DNA from: Hyphomicrobiales bacterium
GTDB lineage: Bacteria > Pseudomonadota > Alphaproteobacteria > Rhizobiales > Beijerinckiaceae
Reading direction: 5' to 3'
Length of the DNA stretch: 62,471 nucleotides
NCBI GenBank assembly: GCA_900466745.1
Contig: UBNE01000020.1
Span: 1 to 62,471, forward strand
Below the pieces are notes generated by a model. The model saw only the letters and a list, made by a program, of their open reading frames with translations, made no database searches and was not told the DNA's origin. The position numbers were made by a program, and so were the translations under genes. Positions 1-9,339 of the stretch are shown here, one piece after another (within the stretch, counting starts at the first letter, position 1; each line of letters begins with the position of its first letter).

Positions 1-33
<33 letters not shown>

Positions 34-108
34 CGGCCGCCGAAGGCCCCCGTTCCCGGCTTCAGCCCGCGAAACGCGCCGTCCGTTCCGAACGGCCTGC
101 CCAAAACC

Positions 109-1734
109 TCAGCCCGGCAGGCGATAATCCTTGAACATCTCGCGCAGGGCCGTCTTCTGGATCTTCCCCGTCGCGGTATGCGGGATCGCCTCGACCAGCA
201 CGACGTCGTCCGGCAGCCACCATTTCGCGATCTTGCCGGTCATGAAGGCGAGCAGCTCGTCCTTGCCGGGCGCGCGGCCCTCCTTCGGCACGATCACCAG
301 CAGCGGCCGCTCGTCCCATTTCGGATGGGCGACGCCGATCACCGCCGCCTCCGCCACGTCGGGATGGCCGATGGCGAGGTTCTCCAGGTCGATCGAGGAG
401 ATCCACTCGCCGCCGGACTTGATCACGTCCTTCGAGCGGTCGGTGACCTGCATGTAGCCGGCCGGGTCGATGGTCGCGACGTCGCCGGTGTCGAAGAAGC
501 CCCGATCGTCCAGGATGTTCTCGTCGCGCCGGTAATAGGCGCCGGCGACCGCGGGGCCGCGCACCTTGAGCCGGCCGAAGGTCCTGCCGTCCCAGGGCAG
601 GTCGCGGCCCTCGTCGTCGGTGAGCCGGAACTCCACCGTAAAGGGCGGGTGCCCCTGCTTGACCTTGAGGTCGTAGAGCGCGTCGCCCGAGAGCCGCTCA
701 TAGACCGGCTTCATCGAGCAGAAGGAGCCGAGCGGGCTCATCTCGGTCATGCCCCAGGCATGGGCGACGGTGACGCCGTATTTGCGCTCGAAGGTCTCGG
801 TCATGGCGCGCGGGCAGGCCGAGCCGCCAATGACGACGCGCTGCAGCGTCGAGAGCCGGCCCCCGGTCGCCTCCAGATGCTGCAGCAGGCCGAGCCAGAC
901 CGTCGGCACCGCCGCGGTCATGGTCACGCCCTCGCCCTCCAGCAGGTCGTGCAGCGAGGCGCCGTCGAGCCTGGCGCCCGGCATCACCAGCTTGGCCCCG
1001 GTCATCGGCGTCGAATAGGCCAGCGACCAGCTATTGGCATGGAACAGCGGCACCACCGGCATCACCGTATCGCGCGAGGACAGGTTCATGTAGTCGGGCG
1101 CCGCCAGGGCGAGCGCATGCAGCACGTTGGAGCGGTGCGAGTAGAGCACGCCCTTCGGCCCGCCGGTCGTGCCCGAGGTGTAGCACAGCCCCGCCGCGGT
1201 GTTCTCGTCGAGGGCGGCCCAGGCGAAGTCGTCATCGGCCTCGGCCAGCCATTCCTCATAGGCGACGGCGCGTCTGAGGCTGGTCTGCGGCATATGCGCG
1301 GCATCGGTCAGCACGACATAGCGCGCGACGCCGGGCAGCTTCTCCTGCAGCGCCTCGATCATCGGCACGAAGGTCAGGTCGAGGAAGACCAGCCGGTCCT
1401 CGGCGTGATTGGCGATCCAGGCGATCTGGTCCGGGAAGAGCCGCGGATTGATCGTATGGGTGATCGCCCCGATGCCGCTGATGCCGTACCAGAGCTCGAG
1501 ATGGCGGTCGCTGTTCCAGGCCAGGGTGGCGACGCGGTCGCCCTGCCGGATTCCCTCCCGCTCGAGGCGCTTGGCGACGCCGAGCGCGCGGCTGCGGATC
1601 TCGCGATAGCTGCGCCGCCTGAGCGTCCCGTCCTCGACCGCGCGGGTGACGACCTCGCGCGTGCCGTGCTGGATGGCGGCGTGGTCGATGATGCGATGAA
1701 GCAGCAGGGGCCAGTCCTGCATCAGGCCGAGCAT
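109..1734 (-). CDS. Fatty-acyl-CoA / 3-(methylthio)propionyl-CoA ligase-type AMP-dependent synthetase
   Basis: A 541-residue cytosolic ANL-superfamily ligase that activates a carboxylic acid to acyl-AMP and then to acyl-CoA. Visible motifs are the P-loop [11 protein letters not shown] near residue 187, the WGMTEMSP substrate/adenine region, the hinge region around TGDVA, GGEWISS, and the C-terminal catalytic lysine in TATGKIQK. The opening [20 protein letters not shown] is typical of the medium-chain/DmdB-like group often annotated as 3-(methylthio)propionyl-CoA ligase. The true substrate cannot be read from sequence. It is transcribed away from the MarR gene at 1856, so the two may share a control region in the 121-bp gap. 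Confidence 0.9.
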   Translation of the reverse strand: MLGLMQDWPLLLHRIIDHAAIQHGTREVVTRAVEDGTLRRRSYREIRSRALGVAKRLEREGIRQGDRVATLAWNSDRHLELWYGISGIGAITHTINPRLFPDQIAWIANHAEDRLVFLDLTFVPMIEALQEKLPGVARYVVLTDAAHMPQTSLRRAVAYEEWLAEADDDFAWAALDENTAAGLCYTSGTTGGPKGVLYSHRSNVLHALALAAPDYMNLSSRDTVMPVVPLFHANSWSLAYSTPMTGAKLVMPGARLDGASLHDLLEGEGVTMTAAVPTVWLGLLQHLEATGGRLSTLQRVVIGGSACPRAMTETFERKYGVTVAHAWGMTEMSPLGSFCSMKPVYERLSGDALYDLKVKQGHPPFTVEFRLTDDEGRDLPWDGRTFGRLKVRGPAVAGAYYRRDENILDDRGFFDTGDVATIDPAGYMQVTDRSKDVIKSGGEWISSIDLENLAIGHPDVAEAAVIGVAHPKWDERPLLVIVPKEGRAPGKDELLAFMTGKIAKWWLPDDVVLVEAIPHTATGKIQKTALREMFKDYRLPG

Positions 1735-1855
1735 GGTCGTTTCTCCCGGGCGTCACCTGTTTTGCGCAGGATAGCGACCGCCTCCCCGGAAAGGGAAGTC
1801 AGCCCTTCGGCCCGCGCCTGGCGGGCGGCGCGCCCTTCCGCTCACGCTACGACGC

Positions 1856-2401
1856 ATGACGATCTCGCCTGCCCGGCCGAGATGGTTTAGGTCTGATCCG
1901 TCATTCGCCCCGGGGGGACGCCCTTTGCCAGCACCGAAGCCCGCGCCGCAGGCCGCATCCGAGGCCGACCGCGTCTGGTTCCGCGTGATGCGGCTGCATC
2001 AGCGCATGCTGACGCAGATCACCCTGCGCATCCGCACGATCGGGCTCTCGATCCCGCAATTCGACCTGCTCTCGACGCTGACCGAGCAGGAAGGCATCAG
2101 CCAGAGCGAACTGGCCGAGCGGCTCTACGTCACCAAGGGCAACGTCTCCGGCCTGGTCGACCGGCTGGTGCAGGCCGGGCTGGTCGAGCGCCGCGCCATC
2201 GCCGGCGACCGGCGCTCCTATGCCATGCATCTGACCCCGGAAGGCCGCCGCCTCGCCGAGGCCGGCATCGCCATCCAGCGCGATTTCGTCGCGAAGACGC
2301 TGGGCCAGCTCGCGCCCGCGGACCTGTCCGAGCTCGACCGGCTGATCGTGCTCTGGCGCGATCTCGCCCGCGCCGTCGATGCCGAACCGGACGCCAATTG
2401 A
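1856..2401 (+). CDS. MarR-family transcriptional regulator
   Basis: A 181-residue winged-helix regulator. The central part (about residues 60-150) has the MarR layout: a recognition-helix region SQSELAERLYVTKGNVSGLV, then the wing with the conserved D-R-R pattern in AGDRRSYAMHLT, and a C-terminal dimerisation helix. The N terminus is uncertain. ATG at 1856 has no clear ribosome site, while an in-frame TTG at 1925 follows a GGGGGGA stretch at a suitable distance and gives about 158 residues. It lies 7 bp before an amidase gene and diverges from an acyl-CoA ligase gene, so control of aromatic or fatty-acid use is plausible but unproven. Confidence 0.85.
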   Translation: MTISPARPRWFRSDPSFAPGGRPLPAPKPAPQAASEADRVWFRVMRLHQRMLTQITLRIRTIGLSIPQFDLLSTLTEQEGISQSELAERLYVTKGNVSGLVDRLVQAGLVERRAIAGDRRSYAMHLTPEGRRLAEAGIAIQRDFVAKTLGQLAPADLSELDRLIVLWRDLARAVDAEPDAN

Positions 2402-2408
2402 GGTTGCC

Positions 2409-3872
2409 ATGCCTGCCGCTATCGACCTGACCGCCTCGGCCACCGCATTGCGCGCGGCGCTGCTGGCCCGCCGCTTCAGCGCCGCCGCTCTGCTGGAGGC
2501 GAGCCTCGCCCGCATCGACGCGCTCAATCCCCGCCTCAACGCCGTCGTCGCGCAGGATCGCGACGCGGCCCGCGCCATGGCGAAGGCCGCCGACGAGCGC
2601 ATCGCCAACGGCACCGCACGCCCGCTCGAAGGCCTGCCGATCACCATCAAGGACGCCTTCGACGTCGCCGGCCTGCCCTCCTCCGGCGGCCTGCCGGCCT
2701 ATCGCGAGCGCGTTCCCGCAGAGGACGCCGCGGCCGTCGCGCGGCTGCGCGCCGCCGGCGCCGTCATCCTCGGCAAGACCAACGTCCCGGTCTTCTCCGG
2801 CGATTTCCAGAGCTACAACCCCGCCCATGGCGTGACCAGCAATCCCTGGGACGAGGCCCGCTCGCCCGGCGGCTCCTCCGGCGGCGCGGCGGTCGCCGTC
2901 GCGACCGGGATGAGCGCCTTCGAGCTCGGCTCCGACCTCGGCTCCTCGATCCGCTGGCCGTCCCATGCCTGCGGCGTCTTCGGGCTGAAGACGAGCTGGG
3001 GCCTGGTCTCGACCTGGGGCGCGATCCCGCCGCCGCCCGAGCGCCGCACGGCGCGCAATGTCGACCTGATGGTCGCCGGCCCGATCGCCCGCGCGGCCGA
3101 GGATCTCGAGCTGATCCTGCCGGTGATCGCCGGCCCGCGCGATGCGGTGCGCCCCTCCCCGGCCTTGCCCGAGCCGCGCCGCAAAAATGCCGAGGGATTG
3201 CGCGTCGCGCTCTGGGCCGACGACCCCTTCGCCCCGGTCGATCGCGAGGTCGCGGAGGCGGTGCGCGAGGCGGCCCGGCGCCTGGCCGGCGCCGGCGCCG
3301 TCGTCGAGGACGGCGCCCGGCCCTCGGTCGGCTTCGCCGAGGCCTTCGAGGTCTATGCGCTCTTGAACCACGCCGTCGTCGCCTACGGCCTGCCGCCGAA
3401 GATCCGCGCCCGCATCCAGGCGCAGGCGGCCCGCTTCAGCCCGAACGACCTTTCGCATCAGGCCCTGCAGGCCCGCGGCGCCCGGATGACGCCGGGCTTC
3501 TACCACCAGCTCGCCCAGCGCCGGCTCGCCCAGAAGCGGCAATGGGCCCGCTTCTTCACGCGCTACGACGTGGTGCTCTGCCCGCCCGCCCCGGTCGCCG
3601 CGATCCCGCACGACCACGGCCCGGACATCCATGCCCGCCGGCTGATCGTGAACGGCGAGGAGCGGCCCTATCTCGACTTCCTGCTCTGGGCCGCGCCCGC
3701 GACCGGCGCCGACCTGCCGGCGCTGTGCGCGCCGGTGACCCGCTCCGCCGCGGGCCTGCCGCTCGGCGTCCAGATCATCGCGCCCTTCGGCGAGGACCGC
3801 ACCGCCATCGCCGTCGGCGCCATGCTGGAGGAGCTGGGCGGGCGGTTCACCCCGCCGCCGCTCGTCCGGTGA
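2409..3872 (+). CDS. Amidase (amidase-signature family)
   Basis: A 487-residue hydrolase of carboxamides. The Ser-cisSer-Lys machinery is visible: the lysine in TIKDAFDV (about residue 80), the glycine/serine-rich SPGGSSGGAA, and the nucleophile region GSDLGSSIR. C-terminal LPLGVQIIAP is also family-typical. I chose ATG 2409, which follows the MarR stop by 7 bp and has GAGG just upstream. An earlier in-frame ATG at 2379 would add ten residues overlapping the MarR gene. Probably co-transcribed with the MarR gene. The substrate is unknown. GatA is unlikely because gatB and gatC are absent here. Confidence 0.9.
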   Translation: MPAAIDLTASATALRAALLARRFSAAALLEASLARIDALNPRLNAVVAQDRDAARAMAKAADERIANGTARPLEGLPITIKDAFDVAGLPSSGGLPAYRERVPAEDAAAVARLRAAGAVILGKTNVPVFSGDFQSYNPAHGVTSNPWDEARSPGGSSGGAAVAVATGMSAFELGSDLGSSIRWPSHACGVFGLKTSWGLVSTWGAIPPPPERRTARNVDLMVAGPIARAAEDLELILPVIAGPRDAVRPSPALPEPRRKNAEGLRVALWADDPFAPVDREVAEAVREAARRLAGAGAVVEDGARPSVGFAEAFEVYALLNHAVVAYGLPPKIRARIQAQAARFSPNDLSHQALQARGARMTPGFYHQLAQRRLAQKRQWARFFTRYDVVLCPPAPVAAIPHDHGPDIHARRLIVNGEERPYLDFLLWAAPATGADLPALCAPVTRSAAGLPLGVQIIAPFGEDRTAIAVGAMLEELGGRFTPPPLVR

Positions 3873-4166
3873 TCCGGAGACCTGGCCGGCGATGAAGCTG
3901 CCGGGCGACCCTCGCGCCGGCCCTTCTGAAGCGCCTTTCGACCTGTCCGGGCCGTCATTGCGGGGAGCGTGGCGCCAAAGCCATCCGATGACGGCTCGGG
4001 CGGGTCCCGGGCCATGCCATCGACCGTTGCGTCCGCCCGGCGCGAAGCCTTTCCGTTCCGCGCGTCCTGCGGCAGAGTCTACCGTCCCCTGCGCCAAATT
4101 CGCTCAACATTTGTGGCCATATCGGCGTATGCTGGCAAGAATATTAAACAGAACCGGGAGCCCGCC

Positions 4167-5546
4167 ATGCTGTCGAACCTCGCCGTCCGGGATATCGAGA
4201 CCCTCGTCCATCCCTACACCAACCTCGCGACCCATCGCGAAACCGGGCCTCTGGTGCTGGAGAGCGGCAAGGGCATCTACGTCTACGATTCGACCGGCAA
4301 GGAATATATCGAGGGCATGGCGGGGCTCTGGTGCACCGGCCTCGGCTACTCCAACCAGGAGCTGATCGAGACCGCCACCGAGCAGATGAAGAAACTGCCC
4401 TTCACGCATATCTTCGGCGGCCGCAGCCACGACCCGGCGATCGAGCTGGCCGAGAAGCTGAAGGAGATCGCCCCGGTTCCGATCTCCAAGGTGTTCTACG
4501 GCGCCTCCGGCTCCGACGCCAACGACACCCAGGTCAAGATCGTCTGGTATCTCAACAACGCGCTCGGCCGCCCGCAGAAGAAGAAGATCATCTCGCGGCT
4601 GAAGGGCTATCACGGCGTCACCGTCGCCTCGGCCTCGCTGACCGGCCTGCCCAACAACCATATCGACTTCGACCTGCCGCTGCCGGGCATCCTGCACACC
4701 TCCTGCCCGCACCACTACCGCTTCGCCGAGCCCGGCGAGAGCGAGCAGGATTTCTCCGCACGGCTCGCCGCCGAGCTCGAGGAGATGATCCTGCGCGAGG
4801 GGCCGGATACGGTCGCCGCCTTCATCGCCGAGCCGGTGATGGGCGCCGGCGGCGCGATCACCCCGCCGGAGGGCTATTTCGAGAAGGTCAACGCCGTCCT
4901 GGCGAAATACGACATCCTCTTCATCTCGGACGAGGTCATCACCGGCTTCGGCCGCACCGGCAAGATGTTCGGCACCGAGACCTATGGCATGTCCGCCGAC
5001 TCGATCTCGCTCGCCAAGCAGATCACCTCGGCCTATTTCCCGCTCAGCGCCGTGATGATGAACGACAGGATCTACGACGTTCTCGTCGACCAGAGCCGCA
5101 AGATCGGCACCTTCGGCCACGGCAACACCTATGCCGGCCACCCGGTCGGCTGCGCCATCGCGGTCAAGACGCTGGAGATCTACCAGCGCGAGAAGATCGT
5201 CGACCACGTCGCCAGGGTCGCGCCGACCTTCCTCAAGCGCCTGAACAGGCTGACCGAGCACCCGCTGGTCGGCGAGGCGCGCGGCGTCGGCCTGATCGGC
5301 GGCGCCGAGCTGGTCAAGGACAAGCAGACCAAGGCCTCCTTCGAGGTGAAGAAGGGCGTCGGCGCCAAGGCCGTCGCTTTCGCGCTGCAGGAAGGGCTGA
5401 TCACCCGCGCCATGGGCGACCGCCTCGCCTTCTGCCCGCCGCTGGTCATCAACGAGGCCGAGATCGAGGAGATGTTCGACCGCGCCGAGCGCGCCCTCGA
5501 CAAGACCCTGGCCTGGGCCAAGGCGGAAGGGCTGTTGGCGGCCTGA
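4167..5546 (+). CDS. Class III (omega) aminotransferase, PLP-dependent
   Basis: A 459-residue fold-type I aminotransferase that moves an amino group, often from an omega-amine, to a keto acid. Visible: YGASGSDAND (cofactor phosphate loop), YHGVTVASASLTG, the aspartate-containing ISDEVITGFGRTG, the PLP lysine in SLAKQITSAYFP, and GTFGHGNTYAGHP, which contacts the PLP phosphate. The start at 4167 has GGGAG 7 bp upstream. An upstream in-frame extension to 3969 is not family-like. A strong terminator follows about 30 bp after the stop, so this looks like a single-gene unit. Substrate (for example beta-alanine, putrescine or an aromatic amine) is not resolvable. Confidence 0.92.
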   Translation: MLSNLAVRDIETLVHPYTNLATHRETGPLVLESGKGIYVYDSTGKEYIEGMAGLWCTGLGYSNQELIETATEQMKKLPFTHIFGGRSHDPAIELAEKLKEIAPVPISKVFYGASGSDANDTQVKIVWYLNNALGRPQKKKIISRLKGYHGVTVASASLTGLPNNHIDFDLPLPGILHTSCPHHYRFAEPGESEQDFSARLAAELEEMILREGPDTVAAFIAEPVMGAGGAITPPEGYFEKVNAVLAKYDILFISDEVITGFGRTGKMFGTETYGMSADSISLAKQITSAYFPLSAVMMNDRIYDVLVDQSRKIGTFGHGNTYAGHPVGCAIAVKTLEIYQREKIVDHVARVAPTFLKRLNRLTEHPLVGEARGVGLIGGAELVKDKQTKASFEVKKGVGAKAVAFALQEGLITRAMGDRLAFCPPLVINEAEIEEMFDRAERALDKTLAWAKAEGLLAA

Positions 5547-5576
5547 CCGCCGGCCCATCTGAACGAGAGACCGAGG

Positions 5577-5604
5577 AAAGCCGGGCGCCGCGCGCCCGGC
5601 TTTT
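5577..5604 (+). terminator. Rho-independent terminator after the aminotransferase gene
   Basis: A perfect 11-bp stem (AAAGCCGGGCG pairing with CGCCCGGCTTT), a 5-base loop and a closing T run. It starts 31 bp after the aminotransferase stop codon. Confidence 0.85.
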
Positions 5605-5763
5605 CCATGTCGTTTACCAAGACGGCGAAAACGCCCGGGCGCGGCGCGGGCCGCCACGAACAAATCACGATCGCGCCCCGCGGCCGTCCCGATTGGCTGT
5701 CAGCCTCCTGAAGTCGGCCAGCGAGACCCGGCCGGCATCGGACAATCAGCGAAGTCAGGAGCC

Positions 5764-5973
5764 ATGATTCATCTCGACGCGCGTTCCACGACGCAGACCC
5801 GCAAGGGCTTCCACGACGCTTCGGCGCGGGCGACCTACGCATCGCTTTTCCGCCCCATCGCGATTCAGGCGGTCGCGGCGGGAACCCGGAGGAACTCCGA
5901 GGCGTTGAGGGAGTCGGGAGAGCCACGCAAGGCCGATCTGCCAGGCGTGCTCCGCCACGGTTTCGACGACTGA
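5764..5973 (+). CDS. Small hypothetical protein, 69 residues
   Basis: A short ORF I do not recognise. It begins at an ATG preceded closely by AGGAG and ends 27 bp before a strong terminator, while another terminator closes the gene before it. It therefore sits in its own transcription unit. The product is basic in its first half (MIHLDARSTTQTRKGFHDAS), has no signal peptide, membrane segment or obvious domain, and ends in acidic HGFDD. A non-coding transcript in the same place is possible. An antisense ORF of similar length has no supporting signals. Confidence 0.5.
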   Translation: MIHLDARSTTQTRKGFHDASARATYASLFRPIAIQAVAAGTRRNSEALRESGEPRKADLPGVLRHGFDD

Positions 5974-6000
5974 AACCTCCCTTTTCGAGACCCAATGACT

Positions 6001-6036
6001 GGCCGGCGCGGAGTCCCCCTCCCGCCGGCCTTTTTT
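6001..6036 (+). terminator. Rho-independent terminator after the 69-residue ORF
   Basis: A perfect 8-bp stem (GGCCGGCG with CGCCGGCC), a 14-base loop and six T residues. It also lies between the small ORF and the convergent L,D-transpeptidase gene. Confidence 0.85.
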
Positions 6037-6117
6037 CTTGCCCGGTATCCCGAAACGACGATGGCGGGCGCCCGCAGACGCCCGCCATCGCAGAAGAACC
6101 GGATCGAGGGATGGATC

Positions 6118-6714
6118 TCAGACGACGACCACCCGGGCGCCGACCGGCACGCGGTTGAACAGGTCGATCACGTCGATATTGCGCATCCGGATGCAGCCGG
6201 AGGAGGCCGAGCGGCCGATCGTCTCCGGCTCGTTGGTGCCGTGGATGCGGTAGAGCGTGTCGTGGCCGTTCTGGTAGAGATAGAGCGCGCGGGCGCCGAG
6301 CGGGTTTTCCGGCCCGCCATTCATGCCGCCCGCCACCGGCTTCAGATGCGGCCAGCGCTTGACCATCTCGGCCGGCGGCGTCCAGCGCGGCCACTCGGCC
6401 TTGCGCTGCACCACGGCCTCGCCGGTCCAGCCATAGGCTTCGTCGCCGGTGGCGACGCCGTAGCGGATCGCCTTCTTGTTCGGCAGGACGAGATAGAGGA
6501 ACTTCTCCTTGGTATCGATATAGATCGTGCCCGGCGGCTGGCCGGTCGGATCGCTGATCTCATAGGGAAGGTAAGGCAGGTAGGTATCGAATTTCGGGAC
6601 GAGCGCGATATATTCGGCGTCGCGGGCCGACAGCTCCGGAGCGGCAACGCTCTTGTACTGGCAGGCGCCCAGCAGGGCCGACACAGCCAGCGCGACGAAA
6701 ACGGTCTTTTTCAT
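6118..6714 (-). CDS. L,D-transpeptidase (YkuD domain) lipoprotein
   Basis: A 198-residue envelope protein. It begins MKKTVFVALAVSALLGAC, a lipoprotein signal with the lipobox cysteine at about residue 18, so it should be lipidated and periplasm-facing. The YkuD catalytic core is intact: IHGTNEP followed by SSGCIRMRN with the histidine and nucleophilic cysteine. Such enzymes form 3-3 peptidoglycan cross-links or attach proteins to peptidoglycan. ATG 6714 was chosen because it opens directly on the signal peptide with GGAG just upstream. A GTG three codons earlier is less likely. Convergent with the small gene at 5764. Confidence 0.92.
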   Translation of the reverse strand: MKKTVFVALAVSALLGACQYKSVAAPELSARDAEYIALVPKFDTYLPYLPYEISDPTGQPPGTIYIDTKEKFLYLVLPNKKAIRYGVATGDEAYGWTGEAVVQRKAEWPRWTPPAEMVKRWPHLKPVAGGMNGGPENPLGARALYLYQNGHDTLYRIHGTNEPETIGRSASSGCIRMRNIDVIDLFNRVPVGARVVVV

Positions 6715-6944
6715 AGTCTCCACCAGAGCAACCCGCAGGCAGCTTTTATGATGAATCGAACGTTAACGCTTCGTATCGCCGAAGGCCGGCCGGAAGGCTC
6801 TGGAGGCGATGATCGTGAGCAGGACTAGGCTCTCAACCAGCGCCGCGCAATCTTGTTCCGCGCAGGAATGGGCGCTCGCGGCGCGACCGTGGCAAAGCCG
6901 CCACGGTTTTCCGCCCGACTCCGCCGCGACGGACTGAGCTGCCC

Positions 6945-7874
6945 TTGACGACCCTGCTGATCACCCATCCCGCCGGGCTGCTCCACGCCGCGCCGCCCGG
7001 CCATCCCGAGCGCCCCGACCGCCTCAGGGCCGTCGAACGCGCCCTCGAGGCGGAGCGCTTCGCCCCGCTGATTCGGGTCGAGGCGCCGCTCGGCCGGCTC
7101 GACGAGATCGCCCTGTGCCACCCGGCCGCCCATGCCCGCGCGATCCTCGACGGCGCGCCGCGGGAGGGGTTCGTCCATCTCGACGCCGATACGGCGCTCT
7201 CGCCCGGCACCGTCGAGGCGGCGCTGCGCGCCGTCGGCGGCGCGGTGCTCGGCGTCGACGAGGTGATGACCGGCAAGGCGCGCAACGCCTTCAGCGCCAT
7301 GCGTCCGCCGGGCCATCATGCCGAGCGCGAGCGCGCCATGGGCTTCTGCTTCTTCAACAGCGCCGCCATCGCGGCGCGCCATGCCCGCAGGGCGCATGGG
7401 GCCGAGCGCGTCGCCATCGTCGACTGGGACGTCCATCACGGCAACGGCACGCAGGACATCGTCTGGGACGATGCCGGCGTGCTCTACGCCTCGGTGCACG
7501 AGATGCCGCTCTATCCGGGCACCGGCGCGCCCGCGGAGCGCGGCGCGCATGACAATGTCGTCAATGTCGCGCTCTCCTCGGGCGACGGCTCGGATGCGTT
7601 CCGCGAGGCCTTCGACATCGCCGTGCTGCCGCGCGTCGCGGCGTTCCGGCCCGATCTGATCGTCGTCTCGGCCGGCTTCGACGCGCATTGGCGCGATCCG
7701 CTCGCCGACATCAATCTGCGCGAAGCCGATTTCGCCTGGGCGACGCAGAAGCTGATGGACCTCGCCGACAGGCATGCCGGCGGGCGCCTGGTCTCGGTGC
7801 TGGAGGGCGGCTACGACCTCGAGGCGCTGGCGAAGTCCACCGCCGCCCATGTCGGCGCGTTGATGGGCGGCTGA
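6945..7874 (+). CDS. Histone-deacetylase-family (class II-like) amidohydrolase
   Basis: A 309-residue zinc deacetylase-fold protein, related to acetoin-utilisation and acetylpolyamine amidohydrolases. Visible: RPPGHHAE with the paired catalytic histidines (about residue 125), DWDVHHGNGT with the Asp and His zinc ligands, SAGFDAH with the third ligand, and GGYDLEAL with the catalytic tyrosine. The start appears to be TTG at 6945, because family homology begins immediately (LITHPAGLLHAAPPGHPERP) and no ATG fits. No clear ribosome site is visible, so the exact start is uncertain. The substrate (protein lysine, polyamine or other amide) is unknown. Confidence 0.9.
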   Translation: MTTLLITHPAGLLHAAPPGHPERPDRLRAVERALEAERFAPLIRVEAPLGRLDEIALCHPAAHARAILDGAPREGFVHLDADTALSPGTVEAALRAVGGAVLGVDEVMTGKARNAFSAMRPPGHHAERERAMGFCFFNSAAIAARHARRAHGAERVAIVDWDVHHGNGTQDIVWDDAGVLYASVHEMPLYPGTGAPAERGAHDNVVNVALSSGDGSDAFREAFDIAVLPRVAAFRPDLIVVSAGFDAHWRDPLADINLREADFAWATQKLMDLADRHAGGRLVSVLEGGYDLEALAKSTAAHVGALMGG

Positions 7875-7913
7875 GCGCCGGCCGGCCAGGCGCTACGCCG
7901 ATGACAGGCGTCA

Positions 7914-7978
7914 GTCACCCCGGACGGAGCGAGGGGGAGATCCGGAATCCGGGCTGACCTGCGGTCGCCCGGGATGAC
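7914..7978. repeat. Dispersed palindromic repeat, GTCAtCCCGG family (short copy)
   Basis: Begins GTCACCCCGGACGGAGCGAG and ends CCGGGATGAC, matching the ends of copies at 26329, 40541, 50056, 51689 and 60189. It lies between the convergent deacetylase and ribB genes, where it may also act as a hairpin barrier. Confidence 0.75.
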
Positions 7979-8012
7979 CCGGGTTTCCTTTGCGGGTGCC
8001 TCGGGCGGCGCC

Positions 8013-9293
8013 TCACTCCAGCGGCTGCGTCTCGGCGATCTCGATGCCGAAGCCGCTCAGGCCGACGAAGGAGCGCGGCGAGGAGGCGAGGTTGACGATC
8101 GAGGCGACGCCGAGATCGCGCAGGATCTGCGCGCCGAGCCCGATCTCGCGCCATTGCTGGCTGCGCAGCGCATCCGAGCCCTCCTCCTCGACGCTCTTGA
8201 TCGGCACGCCGGCGCTGCCGTCGCGCAGATAGATCAGGACCCCGCGCCCGTCCTGCTGGAAGCGCCTGAGCGCGCACTGGATCGAGCCCGCCCCGCCGAG
8301 CACGTCGGCCACGACATCGGCGCGGTGCAGCCGGGCCGGCACCTTCTCGCCGTCGCCGAGCTTGCCCATCACGAAGGCGAAATGCTGCGTGTCCTCGAAG
8401 GGCGTGACATAGACATGCCCCGTCATCTCGCCGAACGCGGTCTTGACCGGGAAGGAATGCACCCGCTCGACCAGCTTCTCGCGCGACTGGCGATAGGCGA
8501 TCAGATCGGCCACGGTGATCTGCTTGAGCCCGTGCTTCTCGGCGAAGGCGGTGATCTGCGGGCCCTTCATCACCGTGCCGTCGTCATTGGCGAGCTCGCA
8601 GATGACGCCGACCGGCGGCAGCTCGGCGAGCCGGCACAGGTCGACGGCGGCCTCCGTATGGCCGGAGCGCATCAGCACGCCACCATCCTTGGCGATCAGC
8701 GGGAAGACATGCCCCGGGCGGACGAAATCGGCGGCGCCCATATTGCCGTTGGCCAGCGCGCGCACCGTGTTGGTGCGCTGCTCGGCCGAGATGCCGGTGG
8801 TGAGCCCGTGCTTGACGTCGACGGTGATGGTGAAGGCCGTGCCGAGCGGCGCGTCGTTGGAGGACACCATCGGGTCGAGGCGCAGGCGCTTGGCCTCGCC
8901 CGCCGTCAGCGGCGCGCAGACGATGCCGCAGGTGTTGCGGATGATGAAGGCCATCTTCTCCGGCGTGCAGAGCGAGGCGGCGACGATGAGGTCGCCCTCG
9001 TTCTCGCGATCGTCGTCATCGGTGACGATGACGATCTCGCCGCGGGCGAAGGCTTCGATGGTCTCGGCGACATTGTTGGACATGGCAGCCTCGCGCGGCC
9101 CGGACAGGCCGAGGAAATCGTTGGGGGTGACGGCGCCGCTGGTGGCGGTGGCGATGCGCTCGGCGCTTTCGCGGGAGATCCAGGCAGCGGGATCGTTGCA
9201 CAGCGCGGTCACGCTGGCCGGCGACAGGCCGACCTGCCTCGCGAAGGCGCTGCGCGCGATCCTGTTCTGCCGGAGCCAGACGTCGAGCTTCAT
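8013..9293 (-). CDS. ribB: HTH - 3,4-dihydroxy-2-butanone-4-phosphate synthase - degenerate GTP cyclohydrolase II-like fusion
   Basis: A 426-residue protein in three parts. Residues 1-62 form a Cro/YdaS-like helix-turn-helix (AFARQVGLSPASVTALCND). Residues 72-275 are RibB, which makes the four-carbon riboflavin precursor from ribulose 5-phosphate, with the acidic DDDDRENEGDL loop and RSGHTEA. Residues 280-426 resemble GTP cyclohydrolase II, but the zinc-binding cysteine triplet is missing (HRADVVADVLGG stands in its place), so that activity should be absent. An internal ATG at 9083 with GAGG upstream could produce RibB without the HTH. A palindrome lies 47 bp upstream of the start, suggesting self-regulation. 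No FMN riboswitch was recognised. Confidence 0.9.
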   Translation of the reverse strand: MKLDVWLRQNRIARSAFARQVGLSPASVTALCNDPAAWISRESAERIATATSGAVTPNDFLGLSGPREAAMSNNVAETIEAFARGEIVIVTDDDDRENEGDLIVAASLCTPEKMAFIIRNTCGIVCAPLTAGEAKRLRLDPMVSSNDAPLGTAFTITVDVKHGLTTGISAEQRTNTVRALANGNMGAADFVRPGHVFPLIAKDGGVLMRSGHTEAAVDLCRLAELPPVGVICELANDDGTVMKGPQITAFAEKHGLKQITVADLIAYRQSREKLVERVHSFPVKTAFGEMTGHVYVTPFEDTQHFAFVMGKLGDGEKVPARLHRADVVADVLGGAGSIQCALRRFQQDGRGVLIYLRDGSAGVPIKSVEEEGSDALRSQQWREIGLGAQILRDLGVASIVNLASSPRSFVGLSGFGIEIAETQPLE

Positions 9294-9339
9294 GCCCGCA
9301 AGCTAATACGCCCGCGCTTCATCTGCAATGAAATACGGA

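Noticed and set aside
178..1890. 570-residue open frame opposite the acyl-CoA ligase gene
   Set aside because: It is the GC-driven antisense shadow of the recognised ligase. Its product has no family similarity and is rich in Arg, His, Gly and Asp in the manner of reversed GC-rich codons.
2130..4097. 655-residue minus-strand frame across the MarR and amidase genes
   Set aside because: Covers two recognised genes and the gap, with shadow-like composition; no start signals or domains.
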